Assembly (NCBI RefSeq): GCF_900163635.1
Contig: NZ_FUID01000027.1
Span: forward strand, 1-52,758
Length of the DNA stretch: 52,758 bases
Origin: Leucobacter sp. 7(1)
GTDB taxonomy: Bacteria; Actinomycetota; Actinomycetes; Actinomycetales; Microbacteriaceae
Reading direction: 5' to 3'
Below the pieces are notes generated by a model, which was not told the origin of the DNA, did not search any database, and was given only the letters and a program-made list of their open reading frames with translations. Shown here in pieces: positions 15,567-24,701 of the stretch (the stretch's first letter is position 1; every line of letters begins with the position of its first letter). The translations under genes were made by a program, and so were the position numbers.

Positions 15567-16670
15567 ATGGCGGATACCCAGAACGGCCGCGTCGCGGTCT
15601 ACCTCGACTTCGATAACATCGTGCTCTCCTGGTATGACCGGGTGCACGGGCGCAACTCGTTCTCGCGGGATCGTCAGCGCATCACCGAGGACCCGACTGC
15701 TCCGGATATTGCTGAGCGGATGCGAGCCGCCGCCGTGGACGTGGGCGCGATCATCGACTACGCCTCATCCTTTGGCACCCTTGTGCTGACCCGGGCCTAC
15801 GCGGACTGGTCGGCACCCATCAACGCGGTGTACCGCTCACAGCTGGTGGCCCGGGCGGTCGACCTGGTACAGCTATTTCCTGCCGCGGCCTATGCGAAAA
15901 ACGGTGCCGATATTCGCCTCGCAGTCGACACTGTTGAGGACATGTTCCGCCTCGACGATCTCACACACGTGGTGATCGTCGCTGGTGACTCCGACTACGT
16001 CCCGCTCGCGCAGCGCTGCAAGCGCCTCGGCCGGTACGTTGTCGGGATCGGTGTGGCGGGCTCCACCGCGAAGTCACTGAAAGCCGCCTGCGACGAGTTT
16101 GCGAGCTATGACGCGCTGCCCGGTGTCGAGCTTCCGGAGCGGCCAGAGCGCGGCCAGAGCAGCCCGCAGGGGCGCCGTGGCCGCGGGAGCGCAGCTGCGG
16201 ATCCAGAGGACACACCCCAGGCTGAAACCGCAACCGCCGCAAAAGGCGCGGCTAAGCCCGAAGCCACGAGTGCCGACGCCGAGGCTGCGCCTGCCCCGAG
16301 CACTCGTGGCCGTCGTCGTCGCCAGGAAGCTGCTCCCGAACCGGTTCTTCCCGCCGAAGACGCCACGCTCGAGGAACTGCTCGAACCGTTCGCGGATGGT
16401 GAAGACGCAGATGACGACGACGGCGATCCCGATCTTGAGGCGACGGGGCTGCTCATTCGGGCCCTCTGGCTGGGGCAAGAGAAGGACGATTCCGGCTGGT
16501 TATACAGCTCCGCGGTGAAGCAGCAGATGCGGCGCATGGACCCGTCGTTTTCCGAGCGCGCGCTCGGTTTCCGCTCGTTCTCTGACTTCCTGAAGTCACG
16601 CGCGGAGATCGCGGAATTCGAGGAAACGGGGCACGAGCGGCTCGTGCGGCTGCGCGATCAGTCGCGCTAA
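15567..16670 (+). CDS. NYN-domain putative ribonuclease with C-terminal LOTUS/OST-HTH-like domain
   Basis: A 367-residue protein. Residues about 7-165 form a NYN (PIN-like) nuclease domain: YLDFDNIVLSWYD, KNGADIRLAVDTVEDM and VVIVAGDSDYVPLAQRCKRLG supply the acidic residues expected to bind metal. A disordered Ala/Pro/Glu-rich linker with an RGRRRRQ patch follows, and the last 75 residues (ALWLGQEKDDSGWLYSSAVK onwards) resemble an OST-HTH/LOTUS RNA-binding fold. The frame is open further upstream, but the ATG at 15567 is where the family starts and CAGACT lies six bases before it. It sits between pnp and the M16 peptidase, which are neighbours in many actinobacteria, and suggests a role in RNA processing or decay. 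Confidence 0.82.
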   Translation: MADTQNGRVAVYLDFDNIVLSWYDRVHGRNSFSRDRQRITEDPTAPDIAERMRAAAVDVGAIIDYASSFGTLVLTRAYADWSAPINAVYRSQLVARAVDLVQLFPAAAYAKNGADIRLAVDTVEDMFRLDDLTHVVIVAGDSDYVPLAQRCKRLGRYVVGIGVAGSTAKSLKAACDEFASYDALPGVELPERPERGQSSPQGRRGRGSAAADPEDTPQAETATAAKGAAKPEATSADAEAAPAPSTRGRRRRQEAAPEPVLPAEDATLEELLEPFADGEDADDDDGDPDLEATGLLIRALWLGQEKDDSGWLYSSAVKQQMRRMDPSFSERALGFRSFSDFLKSRAEIAEFEETGHERLVRLRDQSR

Positions 16671-16707
16671 GCGGACCGGCACCGGGGCACTCTCACCGGG
16701 TGCCGGA

Positions 16708-16713
16708 TAGGCT
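16708..16713 (+). promoter_or_regulatory. -10 hexamer TAGGCT, leaderless start at 16720
   Basis: TAGGCT is followed by six G and then the ATG of the M16 peptidase gene. No space is left for a leader. Confidence 0.6.
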
Positions 16714-16719
16714 GGGGGG

Positions 16720-18099
16720 ATGCGCGAACCGATCCTCCTGCCCCTGGACCAGGCCGAACTCACCGTAGACCTCAACGGCAGCTTGATGCGGCGTACCGTA
16801 CATCCGAGCGGGCTCCGCGTGCTGACCGAACTCATGCCGAGCGCGCGCAGTGCGACGATCGGCTTCTGGGTGGGGGTGGGCTCGCGTGATGAGCAGGCGG
16901 AGCGGGACGACGCACCGGGCAGCCTGGGCTCTACGCACTTCCTCGAGCACCTACTGTTCAAGGGAACCCCTGCGCGGAACGCGTATGAGATCGCGACGAC
17001 TTTCGACAAGATGGGCGCGGAGCACAACGCGCTGACGGCGAAGGAATACACCTGCTACTACGCGAAGGTACGCGACGCTGACCTCCCCGAGGCGGTTGCG
17101 GCGCTTGCGGATATGGTCGCGAACTCGGTGCTGGATCCGGAAGAGTTCGAGACCGAGCGCGGCGTGATCCTCGAAGAGCTCGCTATGGCTGCGGACGATC
17201 TTGCAGACGTCGCCAGCGAGCAGCTCTTTGAAGAGGTGCTGCGAGATCACCCGCTCGGGCGCCCGATCGGTGGCCTGCCGGAAACGATTCGCGGCGCGCG
17301 CCGAGACGATGTGGATCGCCACTACCGTGATCGTTACGATCCGAGCACGCTTGTGGTCACGGCGGCGGGGGCCGTCGATCATGACGCCCTTGTGGCGCAG
17401 GTGGTTGCCGCCCTGAACGCCTCCCCGGAGGAGCGGTGGCACACAGATCGTGCGGCCACTCCCGTCCGGCGTGCTCAAGCGAGCGGCGACGTCGCGTTGG
17501 CTACCGCTCAGGCGACAAGTTCGCCCCGAATCTGCGTCACTGAGCGTCCGAGCGAGCAGATCAACATGCTGATCGGGGCACCTGGCTTCCGATCGACAGA
17601 CCCGCGCCGCTTCGCGTTCGGCATCATGAACTCGGTGCTCGGCGGCGGCATGTCCAGCCGCCTGTTCCAGGAGATCCGCGAGAAGCGTGGGCTCGCCTAC
17701 ACGGCGTACTCGTTTGGCGCGAGCTACTCGGATGCCGGTGTGTTCGGCATGTACGCCGGCATGGCACCCGAAAAGGCGAGCGAGGTGCTGGAGCTCAGTC
17801 AGCTGGAACTGCAGAAGCTCGCCGATGCGGGGATCACGGCTGAGGAGCACGAGCGCGCACTCGGACAGGTCGCTGGCTCCTCCGCGCTTGCGCTTGAGGA
17901 TTCCGAAACGCGCATGGGTCGGCTCGCGCGAGCGGAGATCGGTTCGGGGGAGCTGTATGACCTCGACACCTCGCTCGCACTGATCCACGCGGTCACCGGC
18001 GAGGAGGTGCGCGAGGTCGCTGCTACGCTTGCTGCCCGCCCGCTCACCGTGGTGGCGGTGGGGGACGTGTCCCGCTCGGGGCTGCGCACAACCGAGTAG
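16720..18099 (+). CDS. M16-family zinc metallopeptidase (pitrilysin/mitochondrial processing peptidase type)
   Basis: A 459-residue peptidase with the inverted zinc motif HxxEH at His73-Glu76-His77 (STHFLEHLLFKGT) and the distal acidic pair at Glu146/Glu153 (ETERGVILEEL). The second half holds the inactive homologous domain with the LGGGMSSRLFQEIREKRGLAY motif. Length is as usual for the actinobacterial family linked to pnp. The natural substrate is unknown. Cytosolic; no signal peptide. It ends 44 bp before dapB, which has its own -10 box. Confidence 0.92.
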   Translation: MREPILLPLDQAELTVDLNGSLMRRTVHPSGLRVLTELMPSARSATIGFWVGVGSRDEQAERDDAPGSLGSTHFLEHLLFKGTPARNAYEIATTFDKMGAEHNALTAKEYTCYYAKVRDADLPEAVAALADMVANSVLDPEEFETERGVILEELAMAADDLADVASEQLFEEVLRDHPLGRPIGGLPETIRGARRDDVDRHYRDRYDPSTLVVTAAGAVDHDALVAQVVAALNASPEERWHTDRAATPVRRAQASGDVALATAQATSSPRICVTERPSEQINMLIGAPGFRSTDPRRFAFGIMNSVLGGGMSSRLFQEIREKRGLAYTAYSFGASYSDAGVFGMYAGMAPEKASEVLELSQLELQKLADAGITAEEHERALGQVAGSSALALEDSETRMGRLARAEIGSGELYDLDTSLALIHAVTGEEVREVAATLAARPLTVVAVGDVSRSGLRTTE

Positions 18100-18130
18100 C
18101 CTCCCGGCGGGACCGCCAGGCAGAACCCGG

Positions 18131-18136
18131 TAGTTT
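18131..18136 (+). promoter_or_regulatory. -10 hexamer TAGTTT, leaderless dapB start
   Basis: TAGTTT ends seven bases before the dapB ATG at 18144; AGAGGGC fills the gap. Confidence 0.55.
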
Positions 18137-18143
18137 AGAGGGC

Positions 18144-18917
18144 ATGTCACAACGCGTTGCCGTCACCGGTGCTACAGGCCGCCTCGGATCCCTCGTGTGC
18201 GAGGTGGTTGAGGCGCACCCGGAGTTCGAACTGATCGCGCGCCTCACGAGCGCTTCCGCGCCCGATGAGGGTGCGGAAGCGGACCTCGTTGTCGATGTGA
18301 GCCATCCGGACGCCTCCGAAGCGATCGTGGACCGGGCGCTGCGACGTCGCCAGCGTGTGCTCGTGGGGACGAGCGGCTGGTCCGCGGATCGCTTGGCAGC
18401 GCTCGCCGGGCGGGTTGACAGCGCGCAGGGCGGGGTGCTCGTGGTGCCCAACTTCTCGCTCGGCTCGGTGCTCGGAACCGCGCTTGCCCGGATCGCCGCC
18501 CCGTACTTCGACGCGATCGAGGTCATCGAGGCGCATCACCCACACAAGGTCGATTCGCCCTCCGGCACCGCTGTGCGCACCGCGGAGCAGATGTCCGAGG
18601 CACGCGCCGGGGCCCCCGTTGCTGCGCCGTTCGCGGAGCAGCCTGCGCGCGGGCAGCTTGTTGCCGGCATCCCGGTGCACAGTCTCCGCCTCGCGGGGGT
18701 TGTCGCAAAGCAGGAGGTCCGCTTCGGAGGGCCAGGGGAGGTGCTGAGCGTCGTCCACGACACGCACTCGAATGATGCATACCGCGCGGGGATCCACGCG
18801 GCGCTGGAATTCGCCGCAACCATGACGGGGCTCACCGTCGGCCTCGACAGCGTGCTCGGTCTCGCTGAACTCGGCACGCCCGCCGCGCCCGCGCCGACGG
18901 CGGAGCAGCGCGCATGA
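18144..18917 (+). CDS. dapB: 4-hydroxy-tetrahydrodipicolinate reductase
   Basis: Reduces hydroxy-tetrahydrodipicolinate with NAD(P)H in the DAP/lysine pathway. The 257 residues show the nucleotide-binding motif VAVTGATGRLGS near the N terminus and the catalytic/substrate motif EAHHPHKVDSPSGTA. The last residues are Ala/Pro-rich. The 3-prime end overlaps the next gene by four bases (ATGA), so the two are coupled. dapA and dapF lie elsewhere in this window in separate units. Confidence 0.96.
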   Translation: MSQRVAVTGATGRLGSLVCEVVEAHPEFELIARLTSASAPDEGAEADLVVDVSHPDASEAIVDRALRRRQRVLVGTSGWSADRLAALAGRVDSAQGGVLVVPNFSLGSVLGTALARIAAPYFDAIEVIEAHHPHKVDSPSGTAVRTAEQMSEARAGAPVAAPFAEQPARGQLVAGIPVHSLRLAGVVAKQEVRFGGPGEVLSVVHDTHSNDAYRAGIHAALEFAATMTGLTVGLDSVLGLAELGTPAAPAPTAEQRA

Positions 18918-19390
18918 GCGCCCGGATCCGCGCCATCATCGGCGTCACAATCATGAGCGCGCTCCTCGTGTTGTACTTCGTGTTCGCGGGCATCCGCGCG
19001 GTCGGACTGCTCCGATCCGGTGAGCTGCTCCCCATCGTGATGGGGGTCGCGATGCTTGTGCTCCCGCTGCTCGGGGTGTGGGCACTCGTGCGGGAGCTGA
19101 TGTTTGGCCGTCAGGCGACGCGGCTCGCGGACGCGTTGGCGGCTGCCGGCGAGATGCCGGATGAACCTGTGTCGACCCGCCCATCGGGACGTCCCGAGCG
19201 CGCTGATGCGGACGCCGCATTCCCGCGGTATCGGGCCGAGGCCGAGGCCGCGCCGGAACGCTGGCAGTCGTGGATGCGGCTCGGCGTTGTGTACGACGCA
19301 TGCGGTGACCGAAAGCGTGCACGAGCGGCGATTCGCGAAGCAATTCGCCTGGAAAAGCACGAAATCGGTGGGATTCCTCACAAGGATTAG
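18914..19390 (+). CDS. membrane protein with a single C-terminal TPR-like repeat
   Basis: A 158-residue protein with two hydrophobic segments (about 8-30 and 38-60), a linker, and a C-terminal helix pair (AERWQSWMRLGVVYDACGDRKRARAAIREAIRLE style, positions about 113-147) that reads as one tetratricopeptide repeat. It is coupled to dapB by an ATGA overlap and occurs next to dapB in related actinobacteria as far as I recall. Function unknown. Confidence 0.8.
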   Translation: MSARIRAIIGVTIMSALLVLYFVFAGIRAVGLLRSGELLPIVMGVAMLVLPLLGVWALVRELMFGRQATRLADALAAAGEMPDEPVSTRPSGRPERADADAAFPRYRAEAEAAPERWQSWMRLGVVYDACGDRKRARAAIREAIRLEKHEIGGIPHKD

Positions 19391-19410
19391 GGAAATCGGC
19401 ATCGGCTGCA

Positions 19411-19416
19411 TAGACT
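19411..19416 (+). promoter_or_regulatory. -10 hexamer TAGACT before the APC permease at 19427
   Basis: TAGACT predicts transcription near 19423, giving a leader of only about four bases before the ATG at 19427. Confidence 0.4.
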
Positions 19417-19426
19417 CGATGCCCGA

Positions 19427-21124
19427 ATGCCAGGGATCGGGGCCAAGATGACCTCGCGCGGATTCTCAGACGAATCTCCTGTCGCCGACGATGCGCACCA
19501 CCTCGCGCGAGAAAGCACGGTTGTGATGGCGAAGTACGACCTCAACGCCCCCGAGCCACGAACTCGGACACTCGATTCGGTCACCGGAATTAGCAAAAAG
19601 GGGCTGCCCTCGGGCACCGTGGGTGTCATGGGGGCGCTGGTCATCGGCCTGTCCGTGTGCGCCCCCGCGTACACGCTGACCGCCGCCGTGGGTCCCGCGG
19701 CGAGTGAGGTCGGGTACCAGACTCCCGCGATCTTCCTCATGGGCTTCCTCCCCATGCTGCTCGTGGCGCTCGGCTACCGCGCGCTGAACACCGCGATGCC
19801 CGACTCGGGCACCTCGTTCACCTGGGCAACGCGCGCCTTTGGGCCGTGGGTCGGCTGGATGGCGGGGTGGGGCTTGATCGCCGCAACGGTGCTCGTGCTC
19901 TCGAACCTCGCGGGTATCGCGGTGGAGTTCCTGTTCCAGTCGATCAGCATCGTGGCGAACGATCCCTCGATCGCGGAGCTGTCAGGGAACAAGTTCATCA
20001 ACATCCTTGTGTGCCTGTGCTTCATGGCCGTGGCCACGTTCATTTCGTACCGGGGTATGACCTCGACCAAGATCTTCCAGTACATCACCGTGGTCTTCCA
20101 GATGGCCATCATGATCTGGTTCATCGTCGCGATGTTTGTCGGTGCCGCTGACCCCGCGAATGAGGCCGGCCGCGTCCCTGAGCTGTCCTGGTTTAACCCG
20201 CTTGAGGTTGACAGCTTTAGCGCGTTCGCGGCGGGCATCGCCGTGTCGATCTTTGTCTACTGGGGCTGGGACACTGTTCTCACCATGGGGGAAGAGACGA
20301 AGCCGTCGAAGGGGCGGCTCTCGACGGAGAGCAAGGCCGCAATGATCCTTGTCTTCATTCTCGTTGTGCTCTACGTCAGCACCGCGGCCGCCACGGTCGC
20401 CTACGCGGGACTCGGCGAGACCGGAACCGGCCTGAACAACCCGGCGATCGCGGAGAACGTGTTTGCCGCGCTTGCACACCCCGTTATGGGCCCGGCCGCG
20501 ATCATGCTCTCTCTCGCGATCCTCGTAAGCGCGATGGCCTCGATCAACTCGACCGCGATCTCCCCGGCCCGTACGCTGCTCGCAATGTCGCACTACGGTG
20601 CGCTGCCGCCCGCGATCAAGAAGATCCACCCGAAGTACAAGTCGCCGTATGTTGCCCTGATGCTGTCTTCGGTCGTTGCCTCGGTGTTCTACGCTCTGAT
20701 GCGGTTCCTGAGTGAGGATGTGCTGTGGGACACGATCACGGCCCTCGGCATGATGGTGTGCTTCTACTACGGGATCACGGCACTCGCGAGCCCCTGGTAC
20801 TTCCGGCGGACCGCGATCAAGGAGGGCTTCGGCTCGATCATGTCGAAGCTCGTTTTCCCCGGTCTCGGCGGCCTCTTGCTGCTCGTAGTTTTCGTGCAGA
20901 CAACTGTCGACAGCATGGACCCCGAGTTCGGTTCGGGGAGCAATATCGGCGGTATTGGGCTCGTCGGAATCATTGGCGTCGTAGTGCTGGGCCTCGGTGT
21001 CGTACTGATGCTCCTGCAGGCCAAGTCAAAGCCGGCGTTTTTCCGTGGCCAGGTGCTCGCGAAGGCTGATGCGCGCTCGGATACCTCGGCAATGCCGGTG
21101 TTCGATGACGGGCTCGGTTCGTAG
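19427..21124 (+). CDS. APC-superfamily amino acid permease
   Basis: A 565-residue transporter with about 12 membrane helices. APC signatures include LVIGLSVCAPAYTLTAAVGP in helix 1, MPDSGTSFTWATRAFGPWVG in the helix 2-3 region and GWDTVLTMGEETKPSKGRLS in helix 6. An N-terminal tail of about 65 residues is longer than usual, so a later start (ATG at 19448 or 19526) is possible; 19427 is kept because a -10 box lies just upstream. Substrate unknown. It is a separate unit ended by a strong terminator and is only distantly similar to the permease at 10095-11432. Confidence 0.88.
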   Translation: MPGIGAKMTSRGFSDESPVADDAHHLARESTVVMAKYDLNAPEPRTRTLDSVTGISKKGLPSGTVGVMGALVIGLSVCAPAYTLTAAVGPAASEVGYQTPAIFLMGFLPMLLVALGYRALNTAMPDSGTSFTWATRAFGPWVGWMAGWGLIAATVLVLSNLAGIAVEFLFQSISIVANDPSIAELSGNKFINILVCLCFMAVATFISYRGMTSTKIFQYITVVFQMAIMIWFIVAMFVGAADPANEAGRVPELSWFNPLEVDSFSAFAAGIAVSIFVYWGWDTVLTMGEETKPSKGRLSTESKAAMILVFILVVLYVSTAAATVAYAGLGETGTGLNNPAIAENVFAALAHPVMGPAAIMLSLAILVSAMASINSTAISPARTLLAMSHYGALPPAIKKIHPKYKSPYVALMLSSVVASVFYALMRFLSEDVLWDTITALGMMVCFYYGITALASPWYFRRTAIKEGFGSIMSKLVFPGLGGLLLLVVFVQTTVDSMDPEFGSGSNIGGIGLVGIIGVVVLGLGVVLMLLQAKSKPAFFRGQVLAKADARSDTSAMPVFDDGLGS

Positions 21125-21161
21125 CCGACACTCAGTGTCAGCCGCGCGGTGCGCGGGTCGT

Positions 21162-21199
21162 GCGCGGGGCCGGGGATCGTAAGATCCCCGGCCCCGCGC
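21162..21199 (+). terminator. terminator after the APC permease
   Basis: A perfect 17-bp stem (21162-21178 with 21183-21199) closes a GTAA loop and is followed by a T-rich stretch (GGTTTCGGTTTTTC). Confidence 0.88.
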
Positions 21200-21233
21200 C
21201 GGTTTCGGTTTTTCTGGAGGGCCTGTCGTGCTC

Positions 21234-21239
21234 TACACT
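21234..21239 (+). promoter_or_regulatory. -10 hexamer TACACT upstream of the diguanylate cyclase
   Basis: TACACT predicts transcription near 21246, five bases before a nine-codon ORF at 21251 and about 60 bases before the cyclase start. Confidence 0.5.
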
Positions 21240-21250
21240 CGGGGGACCCA

Positions 21251-21280
21251 ATGCGGGCAACCGCGCGGCTGGGAATGTGA
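21251..21280 (+). CDS. possible nine-codon upstream ORF in the cyclase leader
   Basis: ATG at 21251 opens a frame encoding MRATARLGM and stops with TGA at 21278-21280. It lies almost at the predicted 5-prime end. Its stop overlaps a GTG at 21277 that is in frame with the cyclase, an arrangement suited to translational coupling. No conservation data; speculative. Confidence 0.3.
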   Translation: MRATARLGM

Positions 21281-21306
21281 GCCGCAGCTGCGGAAGGGGA
21301 TGGATG

Positions 21307-22233
21307 ATGCGAAGACGCCAGAGCGAGCTTTCGATCGCAACCGCCCTCTTCCTGCTCTCGGGCGGGATCCTTGCAGCGCTGAACGCGACAGTGTTTCGGA
21401 TCGGCCCGTCGGCCCGCCCCGACTTGATCGCCACGATGATCGCGTGTTTTGTCGCGGCGCTGATCGTACTCTGGGCCGGGCGTCGATTCCGACCTGCGGC
21501 GGCCGGACTGCTCATGATTGCGGTCATGCTCGCCGTGGTTCCCACTGTGTATTTTGCCCCGAACGCACTGCGCGCCGTCAACCTGGGTTTGCTTTTCCTG
21601 CCGTTCTTTTTGCTCCTCGTGTGGTTTCTCCCGATGTGGTTTGCGCGACTGCTCGGATACATCTGGATCGTGGTCTATGGCGTCATCATGATGCTGCGAT
21701 TCGATCAGGAGATCTTGCCGGTTCTGCTCACGCTTGCGGTGACGGGAATTGTCATCGGCGAACTGATCGGCCGCTTCAAAGGGCGCCTCGAACGCGCTTC
21801 GATCACGGATCCGCTCTGCGACGTTTGGAACCGGCGCGGCTTCGAGCGGTTGCTGGGCAAGGCCGTGGCCGCGGCGCAGCGGAGCGGTGAGCCGATTGCG
21901 CTGCTCTACCTTGACCTGGATCGCTTCAAAGCCGTCAACGACGAGCTCGGGCACGCCGAGGGCGACCGGGTGCTGCAGAGCTTTGCGCGAGCGCTCCAGG
22001 AACATACACGCCCGGAAGACGTGTTCGCGCGCTTCGGTGGCGACGAGTTTGCCCTGCTGCTCATCGATTCGGATGCGCTTGCGGGCTCCGCAACCGGGGA
22101 TAGGCTGCGCCGTGCTGTGCCGGATCCGGGCTGGTCCTTTGGGGTAGCCGAGTGGCAGCCAGGGGAGAGCTCGGCGGCGTTCATCTCGCGTGCCGATCTG
22201 CTCATGCTCACGGCCAAACAGGACCGTCGGTAG
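21307..22233 (+). CDS. membrane-anchored diguanylate cyclase (GGDEF domain)
   Basis: Makes cyclic di-GMP from two GTP. Six hydrophobic segments fill residues about 8-155 with no recognisable sensor fold. The C-terminal GGDEF domain (about 165-308) shows [29 protein letters not shown] and the active-site GGDEF. The product-inhibition site RxxD is present five residues before it ([14 protein letters not shown]), so both activity and feedback look intact. There is no EAL domain. The second of two tandem ATGs is chosen because GGAAGGGG lies seven bases upstream; ATG 21304 and GTG 21277 are alternatives. It ends two bases before the thyA -10 box. Confidence 0.9.
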   Translation: MRRRQSELSIATALFLLSGGILAALNATVFRIGPSARPDLIATMIACFVAALIVLWAGRRFRPAAAGLLMIAVMLAVVPTVYFAPNALRAVNLGLLFLPFFLLLVWFLPMWFARLLGYIWIVVYGVIMMLRFDQEILPVLLTLAVTGIVIGELIGRFKGRLERASITDPLCDVWNRRGFERLLGKAVAAAQRSGEPIALLYLDLDRFKAVNDELGHAEGDRVLQSFARALQEHTRPEDVFARFGGDEFALLLIDSDALAGSATGDRLRRAVPDPGWSFGVAEWQPGESSAAFISRADLLMLTAKQDRR

Positions 22234-22234
22234 G

Positions 22235-22240
22235 TACACT
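22235..22240 (+). promoter_or_regulatory. -10 hexamer TACACT, leaderless thyA start
   Basis: TACACT ends six bases before the GTG at 22247; GGTGGG fills the gap. The hexamer begins two bases after the cyclase stop codon. Confidence 0.6.
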
Positions 22241-22246
22241 GGTGGG

Positions 22247-23052
<806 letters not shown>

Positions 23053-23056
<4 letters not shown>

Positions 23057-23604
23057 GCACAGCCGACGCGCCTCGGATCGGCATGATCTGGGCAGAAGCC
23101 GCGGGCGGGGCCATCGGCCGCGACGGCGACATGCCGTGGCACCTGCCCGAGGACCTGGCACACTTTAAGCGCACCACGCTCGGCGCACCGGTCATCATGG
23201 GGCGCCGCACCTGGGAGTCGCTGCCCGACCGAGTGCGGCCGTTACCGGGGCGGAGCAACATCGTGGTGACGCGGGATCCCGCGTATGCGACCCCGGGCGC
23301 CTCCCGTGTGGCGTCGCTCGAGGCCGCGCTCGCGCTGCTGCGCCCCGGCACAGATCTCGCGGTCCCGGCGACCGCTCCGGGTGCGGTCACCGCCTGGGTG
23401 ATGGGCGGCGGTGAGCTCTACCGCTCGGCCCTTGCGCTCGCAGAGGAGCTCGTCGTGACGCGGATCGCGCTCGAGGTCAGTGACGCGGACACCTTTGCGC
23501 CCGAGATCGGGTCGGAGTGGCACCTTGCCGAGTCGCAGCCCGAGCAGGTGTCGGCCTCCGGGCTTCGATTCCACATCGAGCGTTGGCACCGCAATCCGGC
23601 GTAA
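23053..23604 (+). CDS. folA: dihydrofolate reductase
   Basis: Reduces dihydrofolate to tetrahydrofolate with NADPH. The 183 residues show [20 protein letters not shown], the substrate Trp/Asp region [26 protein letters not shown] and [10 protein letters not shown], all diagnostic. The GTG start overlaps the thyA stop by four bases. The region 23605-23696 after it shows no gene and no strong hairpin. Confidence 0.96.
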
Positions 23605-23696
23605 TGTTTCCTCGGAATTCCTCGAATTTCTCCATTTTCTCCCTGGGTTTTCCCGCGCCGGTGCCCGCCGAATGAGTGAGAGACGGCAGCGTCCGG

Positions 23697-23702
23697 TAGC
23701 CT
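23697..23702 (+). promoter_or_regulatory. -10 hexamer TAGCCT, leaderless dapA start
   Basis: TAGCCT ends six bases before the dapA GTG at 23709; AGGGAG fills the gap and is too close to serve as a ribosome site. Confidence 0.6.
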
Positions 23703-23708
23703 AGGGAG

Positions 23709-24686
23709 GTGGCAAATCAGGAGAATCCCTTCGGACAGGTACTCGTCGCGCTCGTTACGCCCTTCCAGGCGGACGGCGAAGTCGATTGGCCTGCCGTCGA
23801 GAAACACATCGATGAGTGCATCGTCAGCGGCGCTGACGGCATCGTGGTCACCGGCACCACCGGTGAGACAAGCACCCTGACGGACCCCGAAAAGCTGAAG
23901 CTCGTGGAGGTCGCGAAAGCGGTCTCCAGCGGGCGCGCAAAGATCATCACCGGTGGCGGATCCAATGAGACCGCCCACGCGATCGAACTGTACAAAGCGA
24001 GCGAGAAAGCCGGCGCGGACGGCGTCATGATCGTCACGCCGTACTACAACAAGCCGACCCAGGCCGGCTTGCTCACGCACTTCCGGATGGTCGCTGATGC
24101 GACGGATCTGCCCGTCATTTTGTACGACATCCCCGGTCGGACCGGCGTCCCGATCAAGTACGAGACGATCCTGCGCCTCGCAAAGCACCCCAACATCCTC
24201 GCGGTAAAGGATGCCAAGGGAGACTTGAGTGAGGTCAGCCGCGTGCTGAACCAGACCGATCTCATGTACTTCTCTGGCGACGATCCCAACGTGCTCCCGC
24301 ACCTCTCTATCGGCGCGACCGGGCTGATCGGGGTCACCGCGAACATCGCGGCCGCCCCGTACCGCGTGATCGTGGACGCGGTGAACGCGGGAGATCTACA
24401 CACCGCTCGTGAAGCACACCAGAATCTTGAGCCCCTCGTGCGCGCGGTCATGACACACGTGCCCGGCACCGTCGCCGCGAAGTACATTCTGCACGGCCTT
24501 GGCCGGATCGGAAGCCCGCGCGTGCGGCTCCCGCTCGTCGGCCCGGAAGAGTGGGAGGCGGCTCTGATTGAAGACGAGCTCGCACTCGTCACCAATGTTC
24601 CGGGCGTCGATCTTTCAAACTTCAGGCCGGACCGCAACGCGGCTGCCGGCGGTGCCCTGCCCCAGATCGCAGGCACCACCCGCTAA
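23709..24686 (+). CDS. dapA: 4-hydroxy-tetrahydrodipicolinate synthase
   Basis: Condenses pyruvate with aspartate semialdehyde, the entry step of DAP/lysine synthesis. The 325 residues form a class I aldolase barrel: GTTGETSTLT near residue 49, YYNKP at 112-116, Tyr139 (ILYDIPGRTG) and Schiff-base Lys167 (ILAVKDAKGD). A 20-residue tail follows the usual fold. It ends 15 bp before the RNase J start, so the two are probably cotranscribed; dapA next to RNase J is common in actinobacteria. Confidence 0.97.
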   Translation: MANQENPFGQVLVALVTPFQADGEVDWPAVEKHIDECIVSGADGIVVTGTTGETSTLTDPEKLKLVEVAKAVSSGRAKIITGGGSNETAHAIELYKASEKAGADGVMIVTPYYNKPTQAGLLTHFRMVADATDLPVILYDIPGRTGVPIKYETILRLAKHPNILAVKDAKGDLSEVSRVLNQTDLMYFSGDDPNVLPHLSIGATGLIGVTANIAAAPYRVIVDAVNAGDLHTAREAHQNLEPLVRAVMTHVPGTVAAKYILHGLGRIGSPRVRLPLVGPEEWEAALIEDELALVTNVPGVDLSNFRPDRNAAAGGALPQIAGTTR

Positions 24687-24701
24687 CAAACAGGAGGCTT
24701 T

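Noticed and set aside
12774-15647. 957-codon open frame antisense to pnp
   Set aside because: Pnp is unmistakable on the other strand. The antisense product is rich in Arg, Asp, Leu, Val and His with no domain, the usual shadow of GC-rich coding DNA.
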